Assembly: GCF_004339745.1 (NCBI RefSeq)
Contig: NZ_SMGP01000002.1
Location: 1,364,001-1,428,000, forward strand
Length of the DNA stretch: 64,000 nucleotides
Source: Paraburkholderia sp. BL9I2N2
Lineage (GTDB): Bacteria; Pseudomonadota; Gammaproteobacteria; Burkholderiales; Burkholderiaceae
Reading direction: 5' to 3'
Numbering within the stretch: the stretch's first letter is position 1; each line of letters begins with the position of its first letter. A program made the translations under genes and the position numbers. Of this stretch, positions 1 to 9,409 are shown in pieces. The notes beneath the pieces were generated by a model. That model was not told the DNA's origin and ran no database searches. It saw nothing but the letters and a program-made list of their open reading frames with translations.

Positions 1-91
1 TGGGCAGGACATCGAGGCTGACGTCCTGCACGGCCTTCAGACCGCCGAACGTGATCGACAGACCACGGGCTTGCAACAGCGCTTCAGACAT
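1..91 (-). CDS. livG: Liv-type ABC transporter ATP-binding protein (partial, N-terminus only)
   Basis: Only the first 30 residues lie in the window; the rest is beyond base 1. They read MSEALLQARGLSITFGGLKA and continue into the first beta strands, the usual start of LivG-type ATPases; the Walker A motif would lie just outside. The ATG overlaps the last 8 bases of the upstream permease gene, as expected for a coupled operon. It should energise the importer formed with the two permeases and the binding protein encoded upstream. Confidence 0.85.
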   Translation of the reverse strand, partial: MSEALLQARGLSITFGGLKAVQDVSLDVLP

Positions 92-1082
92 GGGCTTCCT
101 CCTTGCGCTTGCCGCTGCGCTTCGACGTCGCGGGCAGGCCGGTCATGCGCCGCACCGACGCGCCCGCGCCCGTGATTCCGCGCGGGAGGAACATCACGAT
201 CACGACCAGCACCACGCCATAGATCACCATGCTGATGCCGGGCAACTCGCCGAACAGGTTGCGGGTCAACTCGCCCAATACATAGAGCAGCGCCGCGCCG
301 AGCACCGGTCCCCACAATGTGCCCACGCCGCCGACGATCACGCCGACCAGCGCTTCGATCGATCTCGCCGGGCCGAACGCGATATCGGCGTCGATATACT
401 GGAACATCTGCACATAGCACACGCCCGCTGCGCTCATGAATGCCGCGGACAGCGCAATGGCGCCCAGCTTCACGCGCACGGGATTGACGCCGATTGCCCG
501 CGCGGCGCTCTCGTTGTCGCGCACCGCCTGCAGATAGGCGCCGAAGCGCGAATGCCGCAACCATGCGGTGACGGCCAGCGCCATCATGACGAATGCCAGC
601 AGCAGGAACACATAGCCGCGCCGCGTGCCGAACTGCAGGTTCGCGGCGCTCGCATGCAGCGGCACCATCAGTCCGACGCCGCCGCCCGTGAACGGCACCG
701 ACACCGCGACAATGCGCGCGACCTCGGCGAAGGCCAGCGTCACGAGCGCGAAGTACGAACCCTTGAGGCCGCCGCGAAACGCGAGCGCGCCGACCACCAG
801 CCCGGCGATCACGCCGAAGGCGATGGCGAGCGGCAACGCGAGCCACGGATTCCAGCCCCAACTCAATTGCGCGATCGCCTGCGTGTATGCGCCGACGCCG
901 AAGAACAACGCATGTCCGAATGACAATTGACCGCCGTAGCCGCCGAGGATGTTCCATGATTGCGCCAGCAACACGGCGTACAGCGACATCATCAGGAAGG
1001 TGAGCCATACGCCCGACTGCAGCAAGCTCGCAAGCGCGGCCGCCAGGACGCCGAAAACAAGGATCGAACGAACGTCGCGCAT
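84..1082 (-). CDS. livM: Liv-type ABC transporter permease, LivM family
   Basis: This 332-residue inner-membrane protein has the length and hydrophobic pattern of LivM permeases. The family signature QSWNILGGYGGQLSFGHALF is at about residues 41-60, and about nine membrane segments are evident. It would form the channel with the LivH-type partner. The ATG at 1082 is three bases after the livH stop; a GTG at 1085 is also possible. Genes run livH-livM-livG without gaps, so they are co-transcribed. The substrate cannot be read from the sequence: such systems carry branched amino acids but also amides, urea and aromatic acids. Confidence 0.92.
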   Translation of the reverse strand: MRDVRSILVFGVLAAALASLLQSGVWLTFLMMSLYAVLLAQSWNILGGYGGQLSFGHALFFGVGAYTQAIAQLSWGWNPWLALPLAIAFGVIAGLVVGALAFRGGLKGSYFALVTLAFAEVARIVAVSVPFTGGGVGLMVPLHASAANLQFGTRRGYVFLLLAFVMMALAVTAWLRHSRFGAYLQAVRDNESAARAIGVNPVRVKLGAIALSAAFMSAAGVCYVQMFQYIDADIAFGPARSIEALVGVIVGGVGTLWGPVLGAALLYVLGELTRNLFGELPGISMVIYGVVLVVIVMFLPRGITGAGASVRRMTGLPATSKRSGKRKEEAHV

Positions 1083-1085
1083 CAC

Positions 1086-1958
1086 TTAGGTCCTCACTCC
1101 GAACAGCCCTTGCGGACGCATCAGCAGCACGACAATGAAAATCGCGAAGATGCCCATCTGACCCAGCGAATCACCGAACCACAGGCCGCCAAGCGACTCG
1201 ACCACGCCGATGAGCAGACCGCCGATCAATGCGCCCGCGAAGCTGCCCATGCCGCCCAGCACGACGATCGTGAACGCGACCAGCACGAAGCCGTTGCCGA
1301 CCTGCGGATTGACGTAATAGCTTGGCAACAGAAAACAGGCCGCCGCGCCGACACACGCCATGCCGATGCCGAACGACAGCGCATAGACCTTGTCGACATC
1401 GATACCCATCAGCTTCGCACCGTGCTTCTCGCGCGACACGGCGCGAATCGCGCGGCCCAGATCGGTCATGCGGATCACGAGAAAGAGCGCGGCCGCCACC
1501 ACCAGCGCGCCGAAAAAACCGATGACCTTTGGCAACGCGATCATTGCGGGACCGATAGCGACCGTCGCGAGCGTATAGGACGTCTCGATGTTGCGCGTAT
1601 CGGAGTGGAACCACACGAGCGCCAGATTCTCCAACACGATCGACAGACCGAGCGTGACCAGCAAAATGTTTTCGTCCTTGCCGTGACTCGCGCGATTGAT
1701 CACGCAGCGCTGCAGTGCGTAGCCGAATGCGAACATGCCGAGTGTCACCACCGGCAGCGCCAGATACGGATCGATGCCGAGCCGTTCCTTCAGCAGATAG
1801 ACCGCATACAGCGCGATCATCAACGCCGCGCCGTGCGCGAAGTTGATGATGTGCAGCACGCCGTAAATCAGTGTGAGACCGAGCGCGATGAGCGCATAGA
1901 CCGCACCCGTTGTCAGTCCGTCGAGCAGCGCGGAGAAGAGAATCACCGGATCGAACAT
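1086..1958 (-). CDS. livH: Liv-type ABC transporter permease, LivH family
   Basis: This 290-residue membrane protein has the typical LivH start, in which a short N-terminus leads into LLDGLTTGAVYALIALGLTL and then YGVLHIINFAHGA, the conserved LivH segment. It is predicted to pair with LivM in the inner membrane. It starts 8 bases after the stop of the binding-protein gene and its stop adjoins the livM start. No internal disruption is seen. Confidence 0.92.
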   Translation of the reverse strand: MFDPVILFSALLDGLTTGAVYALIALGLTLIYGVLHIINFAHGAALMIALYAVYLLKERLGIDPYLALPVVTLGMFAFGYALQRCVINRASHGKDENILLVTLGLSIVLENLALVWFHSDTRNIETSYTLATVAIGPAMIALPKVIGFFGALVVAAALFLVIRMTDLGRAIRAVSREKHGAKLMGIDVDKVYALSFGIGMACVGAAACFLLPSYYVNPQVGNGFVLVAFTIVVLGGMGSFAGALIGGLLIGVVESLGGLWFGDSLGQMGIFAIFIVVLLMRPQGLFGVRT

Positions 1959-1966
1959 GCGCTGCC

Positions 1967-3174
1967 TCAGCTCTTGAGCGGAAACTGCGGCGCCACTTCG
2001 CGATAGGCCGGCGGCAGCACGACCTTGATATCGTTGCCGACCACCTGAGTGAGAAGCGGTTGCGCGCCGGTGTTCTGACCGTTGACGAAATGCGTCGGAC
2101 CATACGGCATCATGTGATCCTTGAAAGCGCTCGAGGCAAGCGCCGCATTGACGGCGGCGCGGTCGGCGGATTTCGCGCGCTCCAGTGCGTCGGCGAGCAG
2201 CATCATTGCGGTGTAGGTCATGAACACTTCATATGAGAAGTACGCGCCCTTCGCTTCGACCCGTTTTGCGCAACGGCGCAACACGCGCATCCTTCGGATT
2301 GAACCAGTGATTGCAATCGATGATGCCGTCCGCGATATCCGGAAACTCCTTCAGAAACTTATAGCTCGATGCGGCCCCGCCCAATACCGAATAGATCGCT
2401 TTGGGGCGCACGTTCTGCTGTTTCATCGCGCGCAGCAACAGCGCGTATTCGTTGTAATAGTTGGCGGGAATCACGATGTCGGGATTGACCGCGCGCATGC
2501 GTAGCACGATGTTGTTGAAGTCGCGCGTCGGATTCGGATGCTTGATGACTTCCTTGATTTCGAAAACCGTACTTGGGCAACTCGCTGCTGAGCAGCGCAG
2601 CCGTGCCGGCGCCGAACAGCGATTCTTCGTGCACGATCATTACCGTTCTGGCCGGTTTGCCCGCGTCGGTATTCAACGTATTGAGGTTGTCGACCGCGCG
2701 CTGGCTGCACATCCGATAGCCGGGACCGAAGCGAAACGTATTCGTGAGTCCGCGCTCGACGATCTGATCGGCGACGCCGACATCGACCACATGCGGCAAG
2801 CCGTACTTCGCGGCCGTCTGGGTCGTGGTGAGACAGATCGCCGATGCATAGGCGCCGACGATCGCCGTCACGCCCGCCTCGTTCATTCTCTCGACCTCGG
2901 CGGCGCCCGCCTCGGGCCGCGATTGCGCGTCGCCCAGCACCGCCTCGATGAGCGCGCCGCCTTGCGACTTGATGCCGCCGGCGTTGTTGATGTCCTCGAT
3001 GGCCAGCAAAGCGCCCAGCCGGCATTGCTGCCCCGAATAGGCCAACGCTCCCGTGACGGGATGCAGCACGCCGATCCTGATGCTCTTCGCGCTCGCGGCA
3101 CGAGCGACCCAAGGTGCTGCAACCAGTGCCGCGGCGGCGGTGGACCGACGCAGGAAAGTGCGACGCGAACTCAT
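1967..3174 (-). pseudogene. livK: Liv-type substrate-binding protein, interrupted by two +1 frameshifts (possible sequencing errors)
   Basis: The gene starts with a Tat-like leader (MSSRRTFLRRSTAAAALVAA, cleavage near ARAAS) followed by the periplasmic-binding start KSIRIGVLHPVTGALAYSG. The reading frame breaks at the A run 2563-2566 (after LPKYGF) and at the T run 2264-2267 (after VAPLRK). Removing one base from each run gives one continuous 401-residue protein, a normal LivK length, that ends APQFPLKS. It lies 20 bases after the GntR gene and 8 bases before livH. Either the binding protein is truncated and the importer lacks its receptor, or the sequence carries two homopolymer over-calls. 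The second is likelier because intact flanking operon genes show no decay. Confidence 0.82.
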
Positions 3175-3194
3175 GCGATCTCCGTAGGATTGCG

Positions 3195-4001
3195 TTAGTT
3201 GAAGGTGGCGGACAGTTCCTCGCTGACCCAGACCTTGGCGTCGATGTCGCCAATCCGAGAGAGCTGCAACTGATACTGATAGCGATCGGGCCGGTACAGA
3301 CCCTGGAGCAATTGCACCGGCCGTTCGTCGGTGTCGCGCACGAGACGCGTCACGGCGAGCAACGCCGAGCCGACCGCGACGTCGAGATGGCGCGCAACCA
3401 CGGCGTCGGCGAGGCGCGCCGAAATGGTTTGCGTCGCGCCGCCGAGCTGCACGCCCGCTTCCTCCAGCAGCATCAGCAAGGGCTTGCGCTTGAGGTCGCG
3501 GCGGTTGATTTCGGCGACGGCTTTGGGCACGTGTGTCGTGATGAACGACACCGGTCCCGCCGACGTGCTGCGAACCCGGATACTCTTGTAGACAGCATCG
3601 CCGACAGACAGATGCAGCGCCTCCGCGATCGCGTCCGAAGCGAGCACTTCCGTGCTGTCTATCACTTCGACCGTGGTACGCAACCCCATATTCACGATGT
3701 TCTCGAGCAGGCCGGTGAGGTGCGCTTTCTCGCGCGAAACCGGTGCGGCTTTCGCATTGCCCTGCTTTTTCCCCGTATCGATACGCTGCGGCCACGTCCC
3801 CACGCCCGGCCGGCGTGTGACCAGTCCGTCCGCCACCAGCATCTCCATTGCCTTGCGAATCGTAATGCGCGCGACTGCGAACTGTTCAGCGAGCAGATGT
3901 TCGCCGGGCACGCCTTCTTCGTCGAAGCGTCCTTCCTGAAGTTGCTCGCGCAGCACCAGGTAGATCTGGTGATATTTCGGCAGGGGTAAGGTGGTTTCCA
4001 T
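3195..4001 (-). CDS. GntR-family transcriptional regulator, HutC/UTRA type
   Basis: The 268-residue protein has an N-terminal GntR winged helix (PLPKYHQIYLVLREQLQEG, then GEHLLAEQFAVARITIRKAM and the wing GVGTW) and a C-terminal UTRA ligand domain from about residue 90 with the HLDVAVGSALLAVTRLVRD segment. METTLPLP was taken as the start because the helix begins directly after it; an in-frame ATG lies 36 bases upstream. It is the first gene of the liv operon, so it probably senses the transported compound and controls its own operon. The inverted repeats at 4038-4068 and 4181-4205 are candidate operators. Confidence 0.88.
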   Translation of the reverse strand: METTLPLPKYHQIYLVLREQLQEGRFDEEGVPGEHLLAEQFAVARITIRKAMEMLVADGLVTRRPGVGTWPQRIDTGKKQGNAKAAPVSREKAHLTGLLENIVNMGLRTTVEVIDSTEVLASDAIAEALHLSVGDAVYKSIRVRSTSAGPVSFITTHVPKAVAEINRRDLKRKPLLMLLEEAGVQLGGATQTISARLADAVVARHLDVAVGSALLAVTRLVRDTDERPVQLLQGLYRPDRYQYQLQLSRIGDIDAKVWVSEELSATFN

Positions 4002-4037
4002 GAGGCTCACTCTAGAAGTGTCGTAATGTCGGGTCAA

Positions 4038-4068
4038 TAGAACAAACTGGAAAATAAAGATTGTTCTA
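4038..4068. promoter_or_regulatory. Inverted repeat TAGAACAA-N15-TTGTTCTA, candidate GntR operator
   Basis: Two perfect 8-bp arms (4038-4045 and 4061-4068) stand 37 bases upstream of the UTRA-type regulator gene. The same half-site, (T)AGAACAA, recurs in the repeat at 4181-4205. Position and repetition suggest binding by the adjacent regulator; this is inference. Confidence 0.55.
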
Positions 4069-4180
4069 CCTCGTAAACACCGACGGAAGCAACTGGCTTG
4101 CAGTAAGGAACGTGCAAGCTCGATGATCCGCTCCCTCCATCAGAGCGGACAGTTTGCTGGACGAGACTGAATGAACGATA

Positions 4181-4205
4181 GAACAAGTTGCGCGGTGGCT
4201 TGTTC
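4181..4205. promoter_or_regulatory. Inverted repeat GAACAAG-N11-CTTGTTC, second candidate operator
   Basis: Perfect 7-bp arms at 4181-4187 and 4199-4205 share the GAACAA core with the repeat 140 bases downstream. The spacer is 11 rather than 15 bases, so the two dyads are not identical in geometry. It lies between the divergent regulator/liv operon and the porin gene. Confidence 0.5.
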
Positions 4206-4372
4206 CATGGGGAAAACACCCAACTGACGAACTTCGCAGAAGCTTCAACGCTTTACGCGCCAATAGGACATTTACCGCGTCAAATGTTCCATTGACAAGA
4301 CAAAATAGGCTGCTTAATTTTCGTCGCAACCGGAAATCGATCTGGACGCGAAGGCGCTATCGAAGGCCGGTG

Positions 4373-4424
4373 TAAAGAAAGCGAAACGGATTCATGTGGC
4401 TATGCGCTCGATTTCGTTTCTTTA
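4373..4424 (+). promoter_or_regulatory. Long inverted repeat upstream of the porin gene
   Basis: Arms TAAAGAAAGCGAAA (4373-4386) and TTTCGTTTCTTTA (4412-4424) pair with one bulged base around a 25-base spacer, 109 bases before the porin start. It could be an operator dyad or a leader hairpin. The rest of the 4002-4532 intergenic stretch holds only the two GAACAA repeats and no convincing ORF. Confidence 0.4.
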
Positions 4425-4532
4425 GGATGCCTGCTTTGTAGCATGCCTCGCGGCCGGCAAATCATGACCGTGAAATCCACCCCTGGTTTCGCACCGAGGG
4501 ACTCGACGTCAACGATACAGTCTGGAAACAGG

Positions 4533-5723
4533 ATGAAAAAGTCACTTTGCATTGCGGGAGTAATTGGTGCGCTTGGAACGCACGCGGCTATCGCACAGGC
4601 GCAGAGCAGCGTTACGCTTTACGGGATCGTCGACGAAGGGCTGACCTTCAATAACAACTCACACGGCGCGCGCCAGTACAGCATGGTGAGCGGCGAGATT
4701 CAGGCGAGCCGCTGGGGATTGCGCGGTAGCGAGGATCTGGGCGGCGGCATGAAAGCGGTTTTCCTGCTTGAAGGCGGCATGGATCTGAGCAGCGGCAAAC
4801 TCGGCCAGGGTGGGCTTGAATTCGGTCGTCAGTTATACGTCGGACTGGCCACGCGTTATGGGACGGTGACGCTTGGGCGTCAATATGATTCCGTGGTGGA
4901 CTATGTTGGCCTGTTCGAAGTGGGCGATCAATGGGGCGGCTTTTACACCGCGCACCCAGGCGACCTGGATAACATCAACAACTCGAACCGGGTCAACAAC
5001 GCGATCAAATATACGAGCAACAACTACGGCGGCTTCACGTTCGGCGGCGTCTACAGTCCTGGCGGCGTAGCGGGTAATTTCAGTCAGAATCAGATCTGGT
5101 CGCTCGGCGGCTCTTACTACAACGGGCCGCTCGGGCTTGGCGTCGGCTATCTGAACATCCGCAATCCGAACACCTCGTTCTACGGCACCAGCGTGCTCGC
5201 GAACACGACCGGCTCGGCGCCGCTCGCGACGTTGAACAACATTGCATCGCCCGTGTTCTCCGGCTTTGCCGATGCGCGCACGCAGGAAGTCTATGCGGCG
5301 GGCGGTGCGTACACGTTTGGCGCGGCCACGTTCGGCGGCACCTATTCGAATACGCGTTTCGACAATCTCGATGGCGGCGGCTCGGGACCTAATCCATTCG
5401 GCAATCGCGGCACGGCGATCTTCAACAACGTCGAAGCGAACTTCAAATATCAGATCACGCCTGCATTCCTCGTGGGTGCCGCCTACGATTACACGAAGGG
5501 CAGCTCGGTAAACGGCCGGGATGGCGCGACCTATCATCAGGCCCAACTCGGCGCTGACTATTTCCTTTCGAGGCGCACGGATGTCTATTTCGTCGGAATC
5601 TACCAGAAGGCTTCCGGTACGGACTCGACGGGAAGTGCGGCGGTTGCAGCGATCAACGGCGTGACGCCATCGAGCGACAATCATCAGGTCGTGCTTCGTG
5701 TGGGCATGCGGCACAAGTTCTGA
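4533..5723 (+). CDS. Gram-negative porin, OmpC/Omp32 type
   Basis: The 396-residue outer-membrane protein has a signal peptide (MKKSLCIAGVIGALGTHAAIAQA) and then QSSVTLYGIVDEGL, the usual first strand of Burkholderia trimeric porins. RWGLRGSEDLGGGMKAVF and FGRQLYVGL are further family hallmarks, and it ends in MRHKF with terminal Phe for BAM recognition. ATG 4533 was chosen because the signal peptide begins there; upstream in-frame ATGs would add 30 unrelated residues. It lies divergent to the liv operon and may serve solute entry for it. Confidence 0.93.
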   Translation: MKKSLCIAGVIGALGTHAAIAQAQSSVTLYGIVDEGLTFNNNSHGARQYSMVSGEIQASRWGLRGSEDLGGGMKAVFLLEGGMDLSSGKLGQGGLEFGRQLYVGLATRYGTVTLGRQYDSVVDYVGLFEVGDQWGGFYTAHPGDLDNINNSNRVNNAIKYTSNNYGGFTFGGVYSPGGVAGNFSQNQIWSLGGSYYNGPLGLGVGYLNIRNPNTSFYGTSVLANTTGSAPLATLNNIASPVFSGFADARTQEVYAAGGAYTFGAATFGGTYSNTRFDNLDGGGSGPNPFGNRGTAIFNNVEANFKYQITPAFLVGAAYDYTKGSSVNGRDGATYHQAQLGADYFLSRRTDVYFVGIYQKASGTDSTGSAAVAAINGVTPSSDNHQVVLRVGMRHKF

Positions 5724-5858
5724 CGGACAGCCACCGCCCGCGACGACAGTCGGCGCTCACGAGAACGTGGCCCGACTGATCTGCGTACCGCACACGAAGT
5801 GGTGCGGCATCCAGATAGTCGAGCGGTCCTCCCCAACTTTTGCACGCTCTCGTTTACG

Positions 5859-6878
5859 TCAGGCTGAACGCTGCGGAGGCATCGTGTAGAAGGCATGCAT
5901 CGCATGCCAGATACGATGCCGATTGATGCCCAGCACCGCGATGTGAGCCACTCCCTTGATCTCGCAGAACTGCTTGTCCTTGTTCGGCAACTGCGAAAAG
6001 AAATCGAGCAGTTCCGCATCGGTCGCATTGCCGTCGTGCTCGGCTCTCGTCATGCAGACGGGACACTGCAGCCGTTTCGGATCGACCATCGGCATATGAA
6101 TCGCCATATCGATGTAGGTGCCGTTCGGCGTCCGATTGGTGAGCTTGAGTTCATAGTCGCCCAATGCCTTCGGTACTTTGGGATCGACCGTCGACGGGTC
6201 GTCGCGGGCGAAGATGGCATCGAAGCTCGCTTGCGAGGTTGGACGGGAATCGCTGGCCTCGAGTGCCGCGATGTTCGCGCGCCGCCTCATGATTTCCGGC
6301 GCGCCCTCGCCCGTATAGGTGATTGCATCCAGGACCATGCGCTCCACGCGGTCCGGCTCTTCCATCGCAAAGACGCCCAGCCGGAGGGCGCCGGACGACT
6401 GACCATAGAACATGAACGTTTTTTGGCCAGTCACCTTTTCGACCACCGGCATTGCGGCTTTCAGGTCCTCGACACCGGAGCGGACATCGGAGTTCGAATC
6501 CGTCTGCGACGAGCGGCCGTAGTTTTCATGGTCCATGGTCCAGACGTCGAAGCCGTAGCGAGCAAACTCGTCCATGAACGAGTAGTTCTCCGTGCCCGGC
6601 ACTTGCAGATCGAAGCCCCCGCGGCCCGAAAACGACGACCCGTGCACGAGGAATAACACAGGCTTCGGGCCGGAACTTGCGTTGCGGTCGTCCGCGAGTC
6701 GCTTGCGATACAGATACAGTTTCACCGCACCTTTCTGCGCCCAGTGATCTTCGGCAATGATCCGCGGCGCCGCCGCGTTAGCGGAGAGCGGCACTGCCGT
6801 GGCCATCAATGTTAGCGCCGCGCCTTGCAGCAAACGGCGTCGCTGGACCCTCTGCTGCGTGTCTTTCGTGTTGCTCAT
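5859..6878 (-). CDS. Exported alpha/beta hydrolase
   Basis: The 339-residue protein begins with a Tat-like leader (QRRRLLQGAALTLMA, cleavage near SANAA). The mature part is an alpha/beta hydrolase fold: the oxyanion-hole segment LFLVHGSSF is at about 76-84, the nucleophile elbow is GQSSG with Ser161, and a likely catalytic His is at 312 in GVAHIAVLG. It therefore probably acts on an ester or related bond in the periplasm; the substrate is unknown. It stands alone between a porin gene and a ModA-like gene. Confidence 0.85.
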   Translation of the reverse strand: MSNTKDTQQRVQRRRLLQGAALTLMATAVPLSANAAAPRIIAEDHWAQKGAVKLYLYRKRLADDRNASSGPKPVLFLVHGSSFSGRGGFDLQVPGTENYSFMDEFARYGFDVWTMDHENYGRSSQTDSNSDVRSGVEDLKAAMPVVEKVTGQKTFMFYGQSSGALRLGVFAMEEPDRVERMVLDAITYTGEGAPEIMRRRANIAALEASDSRPTSQASFDAIFARDDPSTVDPKVPKALGDYELKLTNRTPNGTYIDMAIHMPMVDPKRLQCPVCMTRAEHDGNATDAELLDFFSQLPNKDKQFCEIKGVAHIAVLGINRHRIWHAMHAFYTMPPQRSA

Positions 6879-6996
6879 TGTTTTTTCCCGATTATGAGAA
6901 TTGAGACGTTACTAGTCCTTGTGCTCGTACCGTCGAGCCTGGGCAACACTCCCGTTTGTCTCGACTCCATGGGCGTGTGCCGTGGTACGGAATGAG

Positions 6997-7769
6997 TCAA
7001 TTAGTAGGTGCGACGAGGTCGAATCCGTTCGCCTTCAAAGACGTTTGCACTGCCGGTCCGGTGAGATAGGAAAGCAGCTTTTTGCGCTGCATCCGGATGC
7101 TCGCTCTTTGTACCTATGCCCGCTGCGTAGGTCGTCACGAGTTGCAAATCTTCCGGGATCGGCCCGACGAGGGTGACTCCATGCACGGGCTTGATTTCGC
7201 TGGTCTGGCCCAATCCGAGGGACACCTCGCCTCGTGCCATCGCTTCCATCGCGGTTTGCCCTTCCGGATAATATTTGACCTTGGGAGCCACTGTGCCGCC
7301 AATTCCGAGGCGGTCAATCAACCGGGCCAGATAAATGCCCGAGGTAGCGCCGGTGGCGGGGTCGGCCATGCCGATCGAAGGGGCATCGAGCAAGGCCCTC
7401 GTGAACGCCGGGTCGTCGTTGATCGCGGGCAACGCGGCACCGGCTTTGACCGCGACTCCGAGCCGCACGCGCGCGACATCGACCTGTGAACCCTTCCTGA
7501 CAAGATCTTGCTCGGTCAGTTTGGCGAGAGGCTCGGGTGGGACGATGACGAGGTCGAACGCCTGCCCCGATATTGCCCGGTCACGCACCTGTCCCGCGGT
7601 GCCGTAAATGAGGCGCACGTGATCGCCCGTTGCAGCCAGATAGTGTTCGGGCAGGTTCTCCAGTGCGCCTTTCATCGCAGCCGCGGAGAAAATCACCAGA
7701 TCCGCCGCGTGAGCGGACTGCATCGTAAACCAACACAATCGCAAGCAGAAGTCCTGCTTTCGTCTTCAT
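6997..7769 (-). pseudogene. ModA-like periplasmic binding protein with two +1 frameshifts (possible sequencing errors)
   Basis: The frame beginning at 7769 encodes a signal peptide start, MKTKAGLLLAIVLV. It breaks at a run of three As (7727-7729), after which the next frame gives MQSAHAADLVIFSAAAMKGAL and a molybdate-binding-type fold. A second break at the T run 7079-7083 moves the true end into SYLTGPAVQTSLKANGFDL and a stop at 6997. Deleting one base from each run gives a continuous 256-residue protein of normal family length. It resembles the leaderless protein at 9410-10105. No ABC permease or ATPase is adjacent, so a transport role for molybdate is unproven. Confidence 0.78.
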
Positions 7770-8037
7770 AAGAAAGTGCTCCGGTGAGCATCGCCGAGTA
7801 CGGCATTGTCAGGTTATCGAACGGCATACGCTCGAACGCACACAGTGTATCGGGATAACTAATTTTATGCGGCGAGTCGCCCCGGCATCGGAGTGCCCGA
7901 TTCTGCTGTGCGTCGGTGTGGCAACGACACTCATGACAATGACCGCCACAATCGCGGCGGCCATGCGCCTTTGACGCACACCCTGCGATGCTCCACGGGT
8001 GTCGCTGCCGAGGCTTGCGCGCCGCCACGCTACGACG

Positions 8038-9207
8038 TCAGAACCTGTGGCGCATCCCGACCCGGGCGACGAGCTGATGGTTGTTCGACGAATCGCCGAG
8101 AGAGCCGATGTCCGCCACCGCCGCCGCGCCCGTCGAACTCGTGCCGCTTGCCGTTTGGAACGTGCCTTCCATGTAGACGTCCGTGCGCTTCGACAGAAGG
8201 TAGTCCAGCAACAGCGAGAACTGATTGTACTTCTGGTCGCCAATGTCTCCGCGCACTGCATTGCCCTTCGTGTAGTTGTACTCACCCGCCAGAAGCAGCG
8301 CCGGCGTGAACCGATAGGACGCGTTCAATTCGAAGTCGTTGAAGGTCGCCGTCGCGCCGCCGAACGCACCGATATTCTGGTATTTCGTGTTCGAATACAC
8401 CGCGCCGATCAACGCCGGCCCGATCTGATAGTTGCCGGCCGCGGCGATGATCTGCAACGAATTCGCGGGTCTCGCCCCGAGATAGCCGGAATTCAACGAG
8501 TTGAAAGTCGTCGCGTTCACGTTGCCGTTCAAAATGGCGCCCGCTGCGGACGGGTTCTTGAAGTACTCGTACGCGACGCCTAAGCCGATGCCGCCGTGGT
8601 TATAGTTCGCACCCAATGTATAGCCGCTCGACTGCGATATTTCACCGGCGATGCCGCCCAACGAGACCGTGCCGCCGAACTGCAAGCCGCGGAAATTGGG
8701 GCTCGCGTATTTGATCGTGTTGTTCGCGCGTGAGGAGTGGTTGACGTTGTCGATGTCGCCCGGGTGTTCGGTGCTCGACCCGCCATACGAGAGCGCGAAG
8801 CCATAGCTGCCGATGTAATCATTGACGCTGTCGTACTGCCGGCCCAACGTGACCGTGCCGTAGCTCGCGCTGGAAATGCCCACAAACGCCTGGCGGCCGA
8901 AAGCCGTGTTGCCCTGGCCAAACGCGCCGTTGCTGACGTTGATACCGGATTCCAGCGTGAAGATCGCCTTCAGCCCGCCGCCCAGATCCTCGGAACCTTT
9001 CAAGCCCCACCGGCTACCTTGCAGACCCGAGTTGGAATCTACCTGAAACTGACGGCCGCCGACATTCTTTCCGTTGACTACGTTCTTGGCGTTGGTGTTG
9101 AGCATCAAGCCTTCATCAAGAAGCCCGTACAGCGTGACACTGCTCTGCGCGTTCGCGTGCGTCGCACAAACAGCCAGTATCGGCAATGCTAGTAGCGATT
9201 TTTTCAC
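8038..9207 (-). CDS. Gram-negative porin, OmpC/Omp32 type
   Basis: The 389-residue porin has signal peptide VKKSLLALPILAVCATHANA, first strand QSSVTLYGLLDEGL and a C-terminal MRHRF. A GTG at 9207 is preferred because a near-perfect ribosome binding site (GGAGGTGAT) precedes it by about five bases; the in-frame ATG at 9219 lies inside that site. The gene follows the molybdenum-hydroxylase operon on the same strand, about 200 bases downstream, and may import its substrate. Confidence 0.93.
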   Translation of the reverse strand: MKKSLLALPILAVCATHANAQSSVTLYGLLDEGLMLNTNAKNVVNGKNVGGRQFQVDSNSGLQGSRWGLKGSEDLGGGLKAIFTLESGINVSNGAFGQGNTAFGRQAFVGISSASYGTVTLGRQYDSVNDYIGSYGFALSYGGSSTEHPGDIDNVNHSSRANNTIKYASPNFRGLQFGGTVSLGGIAGEISQSSGYTLGANYNHGGIGLGVAYEYFKNPSAAGAILNGNVNATTFNSLNSGYLGARPANSLQIIAAAGNYQIGPALIGAVYSNTKYQNIGAFGGATATFNDFELNASYRFTPALLLAGEYNYTKGNAVRGDIGDQKYNQFSLLLDYLLSKRTDVYMEGTFQTASGTSSTGAAAVADIGSLGDSSNNHQLVARVGMRHRF

Positions 9208-9409
9208 TATCACCTCCATTCTCTTTGGTATGTGGTTGTCAATTTTTTTACTGCATATGCACTACTAATTAATATGTTGAATTACATATAATTCTTTTCT
9301 GAATTTTTCCTCCGTATCGACTGCCGCTTGAATCAATCTCAGTCTCAGCGGCACGCCATGATGAGCGGCACGTCGTTACCGGGTGCCTGGAACGCTCATG
9401 CGCAGCAAA

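Noticed and set aside
960..2006. Plus-strand open frame of 348 codons opposite livH/livM
   Set aside because: Its protein is a His/Arg/Asp/Gln-rich shadow of the antisense permease genes, with no domain.
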